The notes beneath the pieces were generated by a model that was given only the letters and a program-made list of their open reading frames with translations, had not been told where the DNA came from and did no database searches. The translations under genes and the position numbers were made by a program. From Rhizobium skierniewicense (GTDB lineage Bacteria > Pseudomonadota > Alphaproteobacteria > Rhizobiales > Rhizobiaceae): a stretch of 64,000 nucleotides of DNA. The DNA lies in contig NZ_JACIDV010000002.1 in NCBI RefSeq assembly GCF_014196515.1, positions 124,001 to 188,000 of the forward strand, in the 5' to 3' direction. Positions 16,801 through 26,168 of this stretch are shown one piece after another (within the stretch, counting starts at the first letter, position 1; each line of letters begins with the position of its first letter).

Positions 16801-19718
16801 TACGCCTCCTCCGCTTTTGAGGCGTCAGGCACACGTATTTTATAGTTACGCAGCGATTGGTGCGCCAATGCTATCAGAATAAGGACCGTCGCACCGACGA
16901 CGAGGGCGAAAACGCCAAGGTCGAACAGCAGCGCGGTCGCTGTCGGCATTTTGCCGATGTAGGGAATGTCAGTGTATTGAAAATAGGATGTGAGGAACGG
17001 GTATCCGAGGAGCCAAGACCCCATGCCCGTTGCTGCCGACATCAACAGACCGAACCCCATCCAGCGCAACGGCAGAATGCGGATGCGGTCTTCCGCCCAG
17101 CGGGTCCCACCGGCCAGATATTGCAGAAGAAACGCAACAGCCATGGTGATCCCTGCCGAGAAGCCACCGCCCGGAAGATCATGGCCCCTTATGAACAGGT
17201 AGATCGAGAAGGTCACGATGACAGGGAACATCCACTGCATGATAACAGAAGGGACCAGCAGATAATCGCGAACCGTGTCACCTTTGCTGCGTTCCGGGCT
17301 GTCGGCATCGAACGCATTTTGAATAAGCTGTTGTTCCGGCAGACCGATGCTTTCCTGAGCAGGACGGAAACGACGCAGCAGCGAGAACACAGTGAGACCG
17401 ACGATCGCGAGAACCGCGATCTCACCCATGGTATCGAATCCACGGAAATCGACCAGAATGACGTTGACAACATTCCTTCCGCCACCCTCGCTATAGGCTT
17501 TATCGAGGAAGTAGTTGGCGATGGTGTTGGGCACGGGCAGCGTCATGACGGCAAAAGCGATGATGCTCATGCCGATACCGCAAAAGACGGCAAGCAGAAA
17601 ATCGCGCCCGCGACGAAGCTGGGACGGCAGTTCGTTGTTGTTGTCGACCTTGACCATACGTTTGGGTAGCCAGCGCAGGCCCAGCAGAATGAGAACGAGC
17701 GTCACGATTTCGACCAGCAACTGCGTGATGGCCAGATCGGGTGCTGAAAGCCACACGAAGGTGAGGCAGGTGACAAGACCTGATACGCCCAGCATGACGA
17801 GGGCAGCCAGGCGGTGATATTTCGCCTGCCATGCGGCACCCATGGCGGCAATCATCCCGATGCCCCATAGAATGGCGAAAATCGGATCAAAAGTTGTCAC
17901 AGCGGGAAGTGTCAACGAGAAATTGGACGATGCGAGCGGTGAAAAACCGGCAACCAGCGCCACCAATATCAGCATGCGCAGTTGCGGTTGCAAACGGCGT
18001 GTCCCCAGCCTGCTTTCAGCCCAGCGCGCCCATTTCCAGGAAACGGTCACCATGACCCGCTCGAAAATACGTTGCCCGCGCAGATGCCGGAAGAACGGTG
18101 GACCATCATCGCAGCGCGCGAAATAACCACCCAGCAAAGCGTAGATTGCAACGCCACCCACGAATGCCATCAAGCTCATGATCAGTGGAAGGTTAAAACC
18201 GTGCCAGATCGACAGGCTATAGACCGGGGTCTGAGGTCCAAGCACCGACAGGACCGCCGAATGCAGGAAGGGACCGATGGACAGGCTCGGCACGACGCCG
18301 ACGATCAGGCAGGCCAGCACCAGAAACTCGATGGGAAATCGCATCCAGCGCGGCGGTTCATGGGGCTTGGGGTTGGGAATATCATGTGGCGGCGGTCCGA
18401 AGAACACCGTGTGGATGAAGCGCAGCGAATAGGCCACGGCAAAGGCGCCCGATAAGGTCGCGACATAGGGAAGTGCCTTGTCCAGCAGGGAATCTGCATG
18501 GGTTTCCACGGATTCGGCAAAGAACATCTCCTTTGACAGAAAGCCGTTGAAGAGCGGAACACCGGCCATGGCCGCGCTCGCCGCCATTGCGAGCGTGGCA
18601 GTTGCTGGTAAAAACGGATAGAGGCCGCTCAAGCGCCGCATATCCCGTGTGCCGGTTTCATGGTCGATGATGCCGGCTGCCATGAAAAGCGATGCCTTGA
18701 AGGTGGCATGGTTCATCATGTGGAAGATGGCGGCAACAGCAGCGAGTGGACTGCCGAGGCTGAGAAGCGTAGTGATCAGGCCCAGATGGCTGATGGTGGA
18801 GTATGCGAGAAGTCCCTTCAGATCCTGCTGGAACATGGCGAAGTAAGCACCGAGCAGCAGGGTGATGATACCGCAGAAACCGAGCAGCCAGAACCATTCC
18901 GGTGTTCCCGCCAGAACCGGCCACAGCCTCGCCAGTAGAAACACGCCAGCTTTCACCATAGTGGCGGAGTGCAGATAGGCGGACACCGGTGTCGGCGCCG
19001 CCATGGCATTGGGGAGCCAGAAGTGGAACGGGAATTGCGCGCTCTTCGTCAGTGCGCCGATGAGGATGAGGACAAGTGCGGGAACATAGAGCGAGTGCGC
19101 TCTGATATCGCCTCCCTTGGCGATGATGTCATCCAGATCGTAGCTGCCCGCCATATGACCGAGGATCAAAAGCCCTGCCAGAAGGCAGAAGCCGCCGATA
19201 CCGGTGACGGTGAGCGCCATACGTGCGCCATCGCGGGCTGTGGCATTGTGGTGCCAGTATCCGATCAGCAAAAATGAGAAGATGCTTGTCATTTCCCAGA
19301 AGATTGACAGTAAAATCACGTTTCCGGATAGAACAATTCCCAGCATCGAGCCCATGAAGGACAGGAAGAACGCGAAAAAGCGTGGAATAGGGTCGTCCGA
19401 AGACATGTAATAGCGTGCGTAGAGCACCACCAGAAAACCGATGCCGGTGACCAGTACCGTGAACATCCACGCAAATGCGTCCAGCCGGAGCGTAAAATTC
19501 AGACCAAGCTGTGGAAGCCACTCTACATCGTATTTGAGAACTGCACCGCCCTTGACGCTGCTGTAGAGCAGGATGGTCGTCACGAGGCTGAAGAGGGCGA
19601 TGCCGCCGGCAACCAGCACAGGCGCACGGGCAGCGCCATCTCTCGGCATCATCGCAGTCACAATGCTGCCGATGAAGGGGAGGGCAATCAGAATGGGAAG
19701 GAGGGCTTCAAGACTCAT
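16800..19718 (-). CDS. phaAB: Na+(K+)/H+ antiporter subunit A/B fusion (MrpAB/PhaAB)
   Basis: Largest subunit of the Mrp antiporter. The ATG at 19718 gives 972 residues; an in-frame TTG at 19730 would add four, and neither has a clear ribosome-binding site. Residues 1 to about 770 match MrpA (NuoL-like): SIFWEMTSIFSFLLIGYW and KSAQFPFHFWLPNAMAAPTPVSAYLHSATMVKAG-type motif with the proton-path Lys and His. The last ~150 residues match MrpB: LVPSVIMQWMFPVIVTFSIYLFIRGHDLPGGGF. There is no separate mrpB gene, so the two are fused, as in rhizobial pha. It is the first gene of the operon. Confidence 0.94.
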   Translation of the reverse strand: MSLEALLPILIALPFIGSIVTAMMPRDGAARAPVLVAGGIALFSLVTTILLYSSVKGGAVLKYDVEWLPQLGLNFTLRLDAFAWMFTVLVTGIGFLVVLYARYYMSSDDPIPRFFAFFLSFMGSMLGIVLSGNVILLSIFWEMTSIFSFLLIGYWHHNATARDGARMALTVTGIGGFCLLAGLLILGHMAGSYDLDDIIAKGGDIRAHSLYVPALVLILIGALTKSAQFPFHFWLPNAMAAPTPVSAYLHSATMVKAGVFLLARLWPVLAGTPEWFWLLGFCGIITLLLGAYFAMFQQDLKGLLAYSTISHLGLITTLLSLGSPLAAVAAIFHMMNHATFKASLFMAAGIIDHETGTRDMRRLSGLYPFLPATATLAMAASAAMAGVPLFNGFLSKEMFFAESVETHADSLLDKALPYVATLSGAFAVAYSLRFIHTVFFGPPPHDIPNPKPHEPPRWMRFPIEFLVLACLIVGVVPSLSIGPFLHSAVLSVLGPQTPVYSLSIWHGFNLPLIMSLMAFVGGVAIYALLGGYFARCDDGPPFFRHLRGQRIFERVMVTVSWKWARWAESRLGTRRLQPQLRMLILVALVAGFSPLASSNFSLTLPAVTTFDPIFAILWGIGMIAAMGAAWQAKYHRLAALVMLGVSGLVTCLTFVWLSAPDLAITQLLVEIVTLVLILLGLRWLPKRMVKVDNNNELPSQLRRGRDFLLAVFCGIGMSIIAFAVMTLPVPNTIANYFLDKAYSEGGGRNVVNVILVDFRGFDTMGEIAVLAIVGLTVFSLLRRFRPAQESIGLPEQQLIQNAFDADSPERSKGDTVRDYLLVPSVIMQWMFPVIVTFSIYLFIRGHDLPGGGFSAGITMAVAFLLQYLAGGTRWAEDRIRILPLRWMGFGLLMSAATGMGSWLLGYPFLTSYFQYTDIPYIGKMPTATALLFDLGVFALVVGATVLILIALAHQSLRNYKIRVPDASKAEEA

Positions 19719-19813
19719 GTACAATGGCAATTTTCTGGCGTTAAGATGTGACAGTTTCTGTGCCCGTCAACTTCGCCAACTCCGTCAAGTACGGAGATAA
19801 CTGGCCACGACGG

Positions 19814-20209
19814 TTATGAAATTCCTCGGGGTGGCCCGCGGGGTGAGACCGTCCCGGTGAGACGAAGACCATGCCCACCGAATTGCATGTCTTCTGCACC
19901 GATCTGGTCGTTCATGTCGCCTGATACCAGTGCTATGTTCGGTAAAAATGGATCAACAAAATCGTGATCCACTGACCGAGCGTAAGACGTCCAGAGTGCT
20001 GAATCATGGCGCTGTGCACTGGTTGCGTTGTGCGCCAGCGATGTGGCTGCCTGAGGTCGTTGAGACGATTCAAGTCGATGGAGTTTTGCTGTAAGGGCAA
20101 CGCTGACGCTCGCCTGAATTCCGATGAAGACAAGCATGCCAGCTGCAAAAACACCGATCAGCCTTTTGGAATAACGCGGGGTCCAGCGGTTTTTCCCCAT
20201 CCATGGCAA
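19814..20209 (-). CDS. Small single-pass membrane protein, unknown
   Basis: I do not recognise a family. The frame begins with TTG at 20209, which has a strong GAGGAG eight bases upstream (20218-20223), giving 131 residues. The N-terminus is basic (MPWMGKNRWTPRYSKR) and is followed by one hydrophobic segment, LIGVFAAGMLVFIGIQASVSVAL, then a polar C-terminal part of about 80 residues with no visible motif. The topology would place the C-terminus in the periplasm. It could be a truncated sensor N-terminus or a genuine small envelope protein. It diverges from icpA across a 488-base regulatory region. Confidence 0.5.
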   Translation of the reverse strand: MPWMGKNRWTPRYSKRLIGVFAAGMLVFIGIQASVSVALTAKLHRLESSQRPQAATSLAHNATSAQRHDSALWTSYARSVDHDFVDPFLPNIALVSGDMNDQIGAEDMQFGGHGLRLTGTVSPRGPPRGIS

Positions 20210-20260
20210 AATCGTGTCTCCTCAATCGTCGTCAGCGTTTTGTTAAAACATCACCAGAAA

Positions 20261-20274
20261 AGTGGATATCCACT
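20261..20274. promoter_or_regulatory. 14-bp perfect palindrome with GGATATCC core
   Basis: AGTGGATATCCACT is a perfect 14-bp palindrome. A second palindrome with the same core (AAGGATATCCTT) lies with its centre 64 bp away, about six helical turns, so the pair could bind one dimeric regulator on the same DNA face. The regulator is unknown. Confidence 0.45.
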
Positions 20275-20325
20275 GTGTTTTTAGGGGAATGGTATCGCCA
20301 TTGTCCAGCGTGGAAAGCCTAAAAT

Positions 20326-20337
20326 AAGGATATCCTT
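20326..20337. promoter_or_regulatory. 12-bp perfect palindrome with GGATATCC core
   Basis: AAGGATATCCTT, the partner of the palindrome at 20261-20274 (centre to centre 64 bp). It lies about 360 bases upstream of the icpA start and about 117 bases upstream of the divergent small ORF. Confidence 0.45.
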
Positions 20338-20458
20338 CCAAAAAAATGTGACGTCTGAGACTGGTCGCTGTAAGGAAAAAACGTGGCAAGGCCGAATTAT
20401 ACAGCAAATTTTAGTATTTGTTGGTTTATGTATTGGTTCTTAACTTTCGGGCAAGGAA

Positions 20459-20470
20459 TTAACCATAAAG
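20459..20470 (+). promoter_or_regulatory. TTAACCAT box (CtrA-type) upstream of icpA
   Basis: TTAACCATAAAG contains TTAACCAT, the half-site reported for the cell-cycle regulator CtrA in S. meliloti and other Alphaproteobacteria. The same 12 bases recur upstream of the third flagellin gene at 47811-47822. Binding is inferred from sequence only. Confidence 0.35.
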
Positions 20471-20697
20471 ATTGGACGTATTTCACGGCGGAACGGAGAT
20501 TTGAAAAATCTCCTTCCAGGCATGACGCCGCGCTGCCGTACCGGGTCGATCCGGTATTCTCTTTGATTGCAGAAGGCTCAGCAGCGTCATCTTGCCACGA
20601 TTCGTCGTGCGCGGATTCGTGAAATATCCACCCGGATACTGACATTCTCAATCGGTCATGAGCCGGTTACCACCGGCGTAGCTATTGGGGACGTCGC

Positions 20698-22305
20698 TTG
20701 GGGCAGGAATTGCCAACAGATCAAACGAGAAAGGCCACGGGCAGCAGCCTGGGCGGCCGTCTGCGTTTTGCCGGTCTGGATCAGGACCAGTGCGATCTGT
20801 TGCGCCGCTACCGCGTCATGCTCGAACCCCATGTGAAGGCTGGCCTGCGCGATCTGATGGTCCGCTTCCAGTCCATGCCTGACTGTTCCCCATCCTTTGA
20901 AAGTGAAAACCAGCTCGACCGGCTGCACGACCTCCAGACTGCTCATTGGAGCGTGATGACGGACGCCCGGTTCGACGCGGTCTACGCGGAGCGCATCAAG
21001 GTCCTGTCCGATACCGAAAGCCGCATGGGGCTCGACCCACGCTGGCACATCGCCGGTCATGCCGTGGTGCTGGAAAATCTTCTCGGCGGTTTGATTGCCG
21101 ACCATGCGCCTCGCACACTTTTGCCCGGCAACCGCAAGCGTCAGCGCGAATTGGCTGAAGCCGTCAAGGCTGTGGTGCGGCTGGTCATGGTCGATACTGA
21201 AATCGCGGTTTCGTTGCGCTTCAACGAATTGCGCCTGCGCCATACCCAGGAACTGGCCAAGCAGCGCGAAGAGGATCAGGCAGACGCCAAGCGTCTCCTC
21301 GGTGATGCATTGGCCGCCTTTGCGGCCGGCGATCTGACGGTACGGATCAGCGGCGATATTCCAGATAATTATCGTGATCTTGCCGACGCCTTCAACGGGG
21401 CGCTGGAGAAGATCGAAGCGTCGTTGGCATCGGCTCAGGCTGGGATACATCAGGCACATACAGCAACCGAGCGGTTGGCGGGCGAGGGCCGGACGATGGC
21501 ATCTGCATCGTCGCAGCAGGCGCTAAGATTGACCAGCGCATCCGACACTTTGGGTGTGATCATGGACGACGTTCGCTCCAGCAGCGAGCGTATTGCTGCT
21601 GCCGACACGGCGGTCTCGCAGGCTCGTAACGCCGCCACGGAAAGCGGAACGGCTGTTGGTGAGGCGATCAATGCCATGGCCGGTATCGAACAATCGGCGG
21701 AACAGATCGGTCGCATCATCGGCTCGATCGATGAAATTGCATTCCAGACAAATCTGCTGGCGCTGAACGCTGGCATCGAAGCCGCACGTGCGGGCGAAAG
21801 CGGTCGCGGCTTTGCCGTCGTCGCTCAGGAAGTGCGCGCTTTGGCTCAGCGTTCGGCAGATGCGGCGCGTGAAATCAAAAATCTCGTCAACGGCACAAAA
21901 ACGCAGGTGGATGCAGGCGTTCGCATGGTCAATCGCACGCAGGAAGCCATTGACGGTGTTGTCCGCCAGGTTTCCGGGGTCAGCGACATGATTGGCGATG
22001 TTGCACGCCGTACGGACGAAAACGTTACCAGCTTGCAGACCGTTGCGATTGAACTCGGTTCCATCGGTTCTGACGCGGAGCGTTCCGCTATCCGTTTGAC
22101 ATCGGCGGCCGGTGAGGCCGACGATTTGCACACGGTCATTCTGGAACTGGGTCGTACCGTGCGGGAGTTCCGCATCGCGCGCCAGATGCAATCTGCGGCA
22201 GAGCCGATCATCAGACACACACAAGACAACGTGGCAACCACGCGTGAAGATCGCGTGGAGTATGGCTACGTGCACCAACAATTCAGACGCCAAGGAGTGA
22301 TTTGA
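20698..22305 (+). CDS. icpA: Cytoplasmic globin-type chemotaxis transducer IcpA
   Basis: Soluble chemoreceptor with no membrane segment, the first gene of the che operon. Residues 1 to about 190 resemble the protoglobin sensor domain of HemAT-type aerotaxis transducers (helical, with [20 protein letters not shown], the [18 protein letters not shown] segment that could give the haem-ligand His, and [17 protein letters not shown]). A coiled-coil/HAMP-like part (about 195-245) follows, then the MCP signalling domain with [20 protein letters not shown] near residues 342-361. The product has 535 residues from a TTG at 20698 that has GGGGA upstream. Its stop overlaps cheS (TGATG). It likely senses oxygen or redox state, by family; haem binding is not proven by sequence. 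Confidence 0.9.
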   Translation: MGQELPTDQTRKATGSSLGGRLRFAGLDQDQCDLLRRYRVMLEPHVKAGLRDLMVRFQSMPDCSPSFESENQLDRLHDLQTAHWSVMTDARFDAVYAERIKVLSDTESRMGLDPRWHIAGHAVVLENLLGGLIADHAPRTLLPGNRKRQRELAEAVKAVVRLVMVDTEIAVSLRFNELRLRHTQELAKQREEDQADAKRLLGDALAAFAAGDLTVRISGDIPDNYRDLADAFNGALEKIEASLASAQAGIHQAHTATERLAGEGRTMASASSQQALRLTSASDTLGVIMDDVRSSSERIAAADTAVSQARNAATESGTAVGEAINAMAGIEQSAEQIGRIIGSIDEIAFQTNLLALNAGIEAARAGESGRGFAVVAQEVRALAQRSADAAREIKNLVNGTKTQVDAGVRMVNRTQEAIDGVVRQVSGVSDMIGDVARRTDENVTSLQTVAIELGSIGSDAERSAIRLTSAAGEADDLHTVILELGRTVREFRIARQMQSAAEPIIRHTQDNVATTREDRVEYGYVHQQFRRQGVI

Positions 22306-22604
22306 TGGCAAGCAGGAAAGCAGCGCAACCGGCATTAAAATTGTCACCGGTGCTGGACCTCAATCAGGCATCCGTCCTGCACGGAAAGCTGATGGAATTG
22401 AGGGGTGCCCCGCTTGCGGTGGATGCCTCCGAGGTCGAGCGCGTGGGCGTGCAATGCGCCCAGGTCTTGATGGCTGGCATCAAGGCTTGGGAAGCCGATG
22501 GCAAGTCATTCACCTTTGCAAAGGCATCGGACGCCTTTGACAAAACTCTTAAACTGATCGGCGTGGACATCGATCATATGCTCCCGAAGGAGATGCAGAA
22601 ATGA
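22305..22604 (+). CDS. cheS: STAS-domain chemotaxis protein CheS
   Basis: Small cytoplasmic protein; the S. meliloti homologue binds CheA and speeds removal of phosphate from CheY1, so it supports signal termination. The ATG at 22305 overlaps the icpA stop, giving 99 residues. The STAS-like fold is visible in LKLSPVLDLNQASVLHGKL, PLAVDASEVERVGVQCAQVL (strand then helix, DASEVERVG in the place of the anti-sigma-antagonist DLSGVTFIDSSG loop, but without its phospho-Ser) and KSFTFAKASDAFDKTL. The overlap with cheY1 is ATGA. Confidence 0.9.
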   Translation: MASRKAAQPALKLSPVLDLNQASVLHGKLMELRGAPLAVDASEVERVGVQCAQVLMAGIKAWEADGKSFTFAKASDAFDKTLKLIGVDIDHMLPKEMQK

Positions 22605-22966
22605 AGAAGAAGGTTCTGACGGTCGACGATTCCAGGACGATCCGTAATATGCTGCTTTTGACGCTGAACAATGCCGGGTTTGAAACGATCCAGGCTGAAG
22701 ACGGCATCGAAGGTCTTGAAGTGCTCGAAGGCTGCGAGCCCGATGTTATCGTCACCGACATCAACATGCCGCGTCTCGATGGTTTCGGCTTTATCGAGGG
22801 TGTTCGTCGCAATGAGAAATATCGTGCGATCCCCATCCTTGTCCTGACGACGGAAAGCGATGCTGAAAAGAAAAATCGTGCCCGCCAGGCAGGTGCGACC
22901 GGCTGGATTGTCAAGCCGTTCGATCCTGTAAAGCTGATCGATGCCATTGAACGCGTAACTGCTTGA
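22601..22966 (+). CDS. cheY1: Chemotaxis response regulator CheY1
   Basis: Single-domain receiver, 121 residues, phosphorylated by CheA. Acid pocket Asp9/Asp10 (VLTVDDSRTIR), phospho-acceptor Asp53 (VIVTDINMPRLDG), Thr83/Thr84 (LVLTTESD) and Lys105 (WIVKPFDP) are all present. In S. meliloti CheY1 acts as a phosphate sink, taking phosphate back from CheY2-P through CheA rather than binding the motor; the same role is likely here because cheS and cheY2 are also in the operon. It overlaps cheS by four bases. Confidence 0.95.
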   Translation: MKKKVLTVDDSRTIRNMLLLTLNNAGFETIQAEDGIEGLEVLEGCEPDVIVTDINMPRLDGFGFIEGVRRNEKYRAIPILVLTTESDAEKKNRARQAGATGWIVKPFDPVKLIDAIERVTA

Positions 22967-22982
22967 TACGGGACTACTCACG

Positions 22983-25247
22983 ATGGATATGAACGAAATC
23001 AAAGAAATCTTCTTCCAGGAGTGCGAAGAGCAACTCGCTGAACTGGAATCGGGTCTTCTGAAATTGAATGACGGGGACCGTGATCCGGAAACCGTAAATG
23101 CTGTGTTTCGTGCCGTTCATTCCATCAAGGGTGGAGCGGGCGCGTTCGGTCTCGACGATCTCGTAGCATTCGCTCACGTTTTCGAAACGACACTGGACTG
23201 CGTACGCTCGAACAAGCTGGAACCCGACCAGGACGTCCTGAAGGTCATGCTGAAGTCGGCTGACGTTCTGGCTGACCTGACCAATGCCGCCCGTGATGGC
23301 AGCAGCGTCGAAGATGGCCGTACGCGCGGTCTGGTCAAGGAACTGGAAGCACTGGCCAACGGCGAGAAGGTCTCGTCCAGCGCCGCGTCCGAACCCGCAG
23401 CAGCCAAGCCCTCAGCGCCAGCACCGGCCGCCGCTGCACCCGCGCCGACCGACGACAGCGGCTTCCAGCCCGTTGCCTTTTCTTTCGGCGAGTTCGAGGA
23501 TGACACTGTCCCGATGATGGAAACGCCGTCTTTCGACGTCGTTTTCAAGCCGCAGACCTCGCTCTATACCAAGGGCAATGAGTCAGCTCTGTTGCTGCGC
23601 GATCTTTCCCGCATCGGCGAGATGAGCATCAACTGCGACATGAGCGCTTTGCCTGCGCTGGAAAACATCGAGCCTGAAGCGGCCTATTTCTTCTGGAAGA
23701 TTTCGATCAAGACGGACAAGGGTGCCGCAGGCATCCGGACTGTCTTTGAATTCGCCGAGTGGGATTGCGACCTGGAAATCACGGAAATCGTGGCCGAGAC
23801 GTCAGCCGAAGAAGAACTGCCGATGATACCGGTTCCGTTCGATCTTTCCGTCCTCGACGAAACTGCCGAAGAGCCTGCCATCCAGCCGGCTGCTGCGGAA
23901 GAAACAGTCGCGACAAAGACTGTCTCGACCGCTGTTGCCGCCACCGAGGTAACGCGCGCCGTATCCGCGGCTGCGGAAAAGAAGGAAGCACCGGCCGCTG
24001 CTGCTGCTGCTGCTGCTGCCAATGCTGCAAACTCTAGCGCTGGCCAGACGATCCGCGTGGATCTGGATCGCGTCGACCGCCTCATCAACCTGGTGGGCGA
24101 ACTCGTCATCAACCAGGCGATGCTGTCGCAGAGCGTCATCGAGAACGACACGACCGGCACATCTGCCGTCAATATGGGCCTTGAAGAACTCCAGCAGCTG
24201 ACGCGCGAAATTCAGGACAGCGTTATGGCTATCCGCGCGCAGCCGGTGAAGCCTGTCTTCCAGCGCATGTCGCGTATCGTGCGCGAAGTCGCCGACATGA
24301 TCGGCAAGCAGATCCGCCTGATCACCGAGGGTGAAAACACCGAAGTGGACAAGACGGTCATCGACAAGCTGGCCGAGCCTCTGACTCACATGATCCGCAA
24401 TGCCGTTGACCACGGCATCGAGACGCCTGAAAAACGCGAGGCCGCCGGCAAGAACCCCGAAGGCACTGTCAAGTTGACGGCAAAGCACCGCTCGGGCCGC
24501 ATCCTGATCGAACTGGCCGACGACGGCGCCGGCATCAATCGCGAGCGTGTTCGCCAGAAGGCAATCGACAACGATCTGATCGCTGCCGATGCCAATCTGA
24601 CGGACGAGGAAATCGACAATCTGATCTTTGCTCCGGGCTTTTCCACCGCCGACAAGATTTCCGACATTTCGGGTCGTGGTGTGGGCATGGACGTGGTTAA
24701 GCGTTCGATCCAGGCACTGGGCGGCCGTATCAGCATCACCTCGCGTCCGGGTCTCGGTTCTACCTTCACCATGAGCCTGCCACTGACACTTGCCGTTCTC
24801 GACGGCATGGTGGTGACCGTTGCCGGTCAGACGCTCGTCGTGCCTTTGACGGCAATTGTCGAAACATTGCAGCCGGAAGCGGTGAACATTCACTCCTTCG
24901 GCTCCAACCAGCGCCTGATCTCCATCCGCAACTCCTTCTGCCCGCTGGTGGATGTCGGTCGTATCCTCAACTTCCGCAACACCCAGGCAAACCCGGTCGA
25001 CGGCGTTGCACTGCTGGTGGAATCGGAAGGTGGCGGCCAGCGTGCTTTGATGGTCGATGCCATCCAGGGCCAGCGCCAGGTCGTGATCAAGTCACTGGAA
25101 GCCAACTATACCCACGTGCCGGGCATCGCTGCCGCAACCATCCTTGGTGATGGCCGCGTCGCGCTCATTCTCGATGTGGATGCTGTTGTCGGCGCGTCTC
25201 GTGGCCAGTCGCTCAAGCAAGAGATGTCTCTTGCGGTAGCGGGTTGA
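22983..25247 (+). CDS. cheA: Chemotaxis histidine kinase CheA
   Basis: Central kinase of the chemotaxis array, 754 residues. P1 has the phospho-acceptor His46 in FRAVHSIKGGAGAFGL. A long linker rich in Ala/Pro/Glu (about 125-350) surrounds a P2-like region and includes an Ala tract coded by seven GCT and one GCC (23997-24020). P3 dimerisation has LVGELVINQAMLSQ. The P4 ATPase has HMIRNAVDHGIETPEKR (N box), ELADDGAGINRERV (G1), and ISGRGVGMDVVK (G2). P5 is the CheW-like regulatory domain (about 610-745). The operon lacks cheW, which must lie elsewhere. No receiver domain is fused. Confidence 0.97.
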   Translation: MDMNEIKEIFFQECEEQLAELESGLLKLNDGDRDPETVNAVFRAVHSIKGGAGAFGLDDLVAFAHVFETTLDCVRSNKLEPDQDVLKVMLKSADVLADLTNAARDGSSVEDGRTRGLVKELEALANGEKVSSSAASEPAAAKPSAPAPAAAAPAPTDDSGFQPVAFSFGEFEDDTVPMMETPSFDVVFKPQTSLYTKGNESALLLRDLSRIGEMSINCDMSALPALENIEPEAAYFFWKISIKTDKGAAGIRTVFEFAEWDCDLEITEIVAETSAEEELPMIPVPFDLSVLDETAEEPAIQPAAAEETVATKTVSTAVAATEVTRAVSAAAEKKEAPAAAAAAAAANAANSSAGQTIRVDLDRVDRLINLVGELVINQAMLSQSVIENDTTGTSAVNMGLEELQQLTREIQDSVMAIRAQPVKPVFQRMSRIVREVADMIGKQIRLITEGENTEVDKTVIDKLAEPLTHMIRNAVDHGIETPEKREAAGKNPEGTVKLTAKHRSGRILIELADDGAGINRERVRQKAIDNDLIAADANLTDEEIDNLIFAPGFSTADKISDISGRGVGMDVVKRSIQALGGRISITSRPGLGSTFTMSLPLTLAVLDGMVVTVAGQTLVVPLTAIVETLQPEAVNIHSFGSNQRLISIRNSFCPLVDVGRILNFRNTQANPVDGVALLVESEGGGQRALMVDAIQGQRQVVIKSLEANYTHVPGIAAATILGDGRVALILDVDAVVGASRGQSLKQEMSLAVAG

Positions 25248-25259
25248 AAGTAGTGATGA

Positions 25260-26168
25260 ATGACAGCGCTCAAGTTTAACGATACACGCCTATCCCCGGA
25301 TGAAGTGCTTGCCAGCGGAGAATATCCGCTGACACGTCGCGACCTGTCCGAAATCGCCGCGATGATCTATGCCGATGCCGGCATCTATCTGAACGACACA
25401 AAGGCGTCGCTCGTTTATTCACGACTGTCCAAGCATATCCGCAATCTGGGTATTTCCGGTTTCCGGGAGTATTGCACCCTCGTTTCCTCTCAAGAGGGCG
25501 CTCATGCTCGTCGTGAGATGCTGTCGCATTTGACAACAAACTTCACGCGCTTCTTCCGCGAAAACCATCACTTCGAGAATCTGCGTGATGAGGTTCTTCC
25601 AGGGCTTATCAACCGTGCAAAAGCCGGTGGCCGTGTGCGAATCTGGTCTGCCGCCTGTTCCGACGGGCAGGAGCCATATTCAATCGCACTGACGGTTCTG
25701 GGCCTGTTTCCGAATGCCGCGGAATACGACTTCCGCATTCTGGCGACGGATATCGACCCGAAGATTCTGGCGCAGGCCCGAGCGGGGATTTATGATGAGA
25801 ATGCGCTGGAAACCGTTACACCTGCCATGCGCAAGCAATGGTTTCAGGACGTCGATGTCGGTGGTCGCCGCAAGCACCAGATCAGCGACAAAGTCAAAAA
25901 GCTGATCACGTTCAACGAGTTGAACCTTATGACGCAGTGGCCCTTCAAGGGCGGCTTCGACGTCATTTTCTGTCGCAACGTGGTGATCTATTTCGATGAG
26001 CCGACACAGGTGAAAATCTGGGCGCGTTTTGCAGGCCTTCTGCCGGAAGGCGGACATCTCTATATCGGTCACTCCGAGCGTGTCTCCGGTGATCCGAAAG
26101 CACTGTTCGACAACACTGGCATCACGACCTATCGCTACATCGGCAAACCCGGCGGGAGAAAAGCATGA
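25260..26168 (+). CDS. cheR: Chemotaxis protein methyltransferase CheR
   Basis: Methylates receptor glutamates using S-adenosylmethionine. The product has 302 residues from the ATG at 25260, twelve bases after the cheA stop. The N-terminal helical domain is residues 1 to about 95; the catalytic domain has [18 protein letters not shown] (SAM-binding motif I), [17 protein letters not shown] (acidic loop binding the ribose), [14 protein letters not shown] (motif with NV.IYF) and [14 protein letters not shown]. The C-terminal part is the usual size. Its stop overlaps the cheB start (ATGA). The MCP at 11643-13487 lacks a tethering pentapeptide, so tethering-dependent methylation is not expected there. 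Confidence 0.96.
   Translation: MTALKFNDTRLSPDEVLASGEYPLTRRDLSEIAAMIYADAGIYLNDTKASLVYSRLSKHIRNLGISGFREYCTLVSSQEGAHARREMLSHLTTNFTRFFRENHHFENLRDEVLPGLINRAKAGGRVRIWSAACSDGQEPYSIALTVLGLFPNAAEYDFRILATDIDPKILAQARAGIYDENALETVTPAMRKQWFQDVDVGGRRKHQISDKVKKLITFNELNLMTQWPFKGGFDVIFCRNVVIYFDEPTQVKIWARFAGLLPEGGHLYIGHSERVSGDPKALFDNTGITTYRYIGKPGGRKA

Larger units (their letters stand above)
20210..20697 (+). promoter_or_regulatory. Regulatory region upstream of the che operon
   Basis: This 488-base stretch has no credible gene; short frames at 20383-20622 (plus) and 20397-20651 (minus) overlap each other and lack coding character. It is locally AT-rich. It holds two palindromes centred on GGATATCC (20261-20274 and 20326-20337) and a TTAACCATAAAG box at 20459-20470. 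It must contain the icpA-che promoter and probably the promoter of the divergent small membrane-protein gene. Confidence 0.6.

Noticed and set aside
20383-20651. Two overlapping short frames upstream of icpA
   Set aside because: They lie on opposite strands over the same bases, have no motif and sit in a regulatory region.
23802-24893. 363-residue open frame on the minus strand
   Set aside because: Antisense to cheA, which has all kinase motifs; composition (His/Arg/Asp-rich) is typical of a shadow frame.
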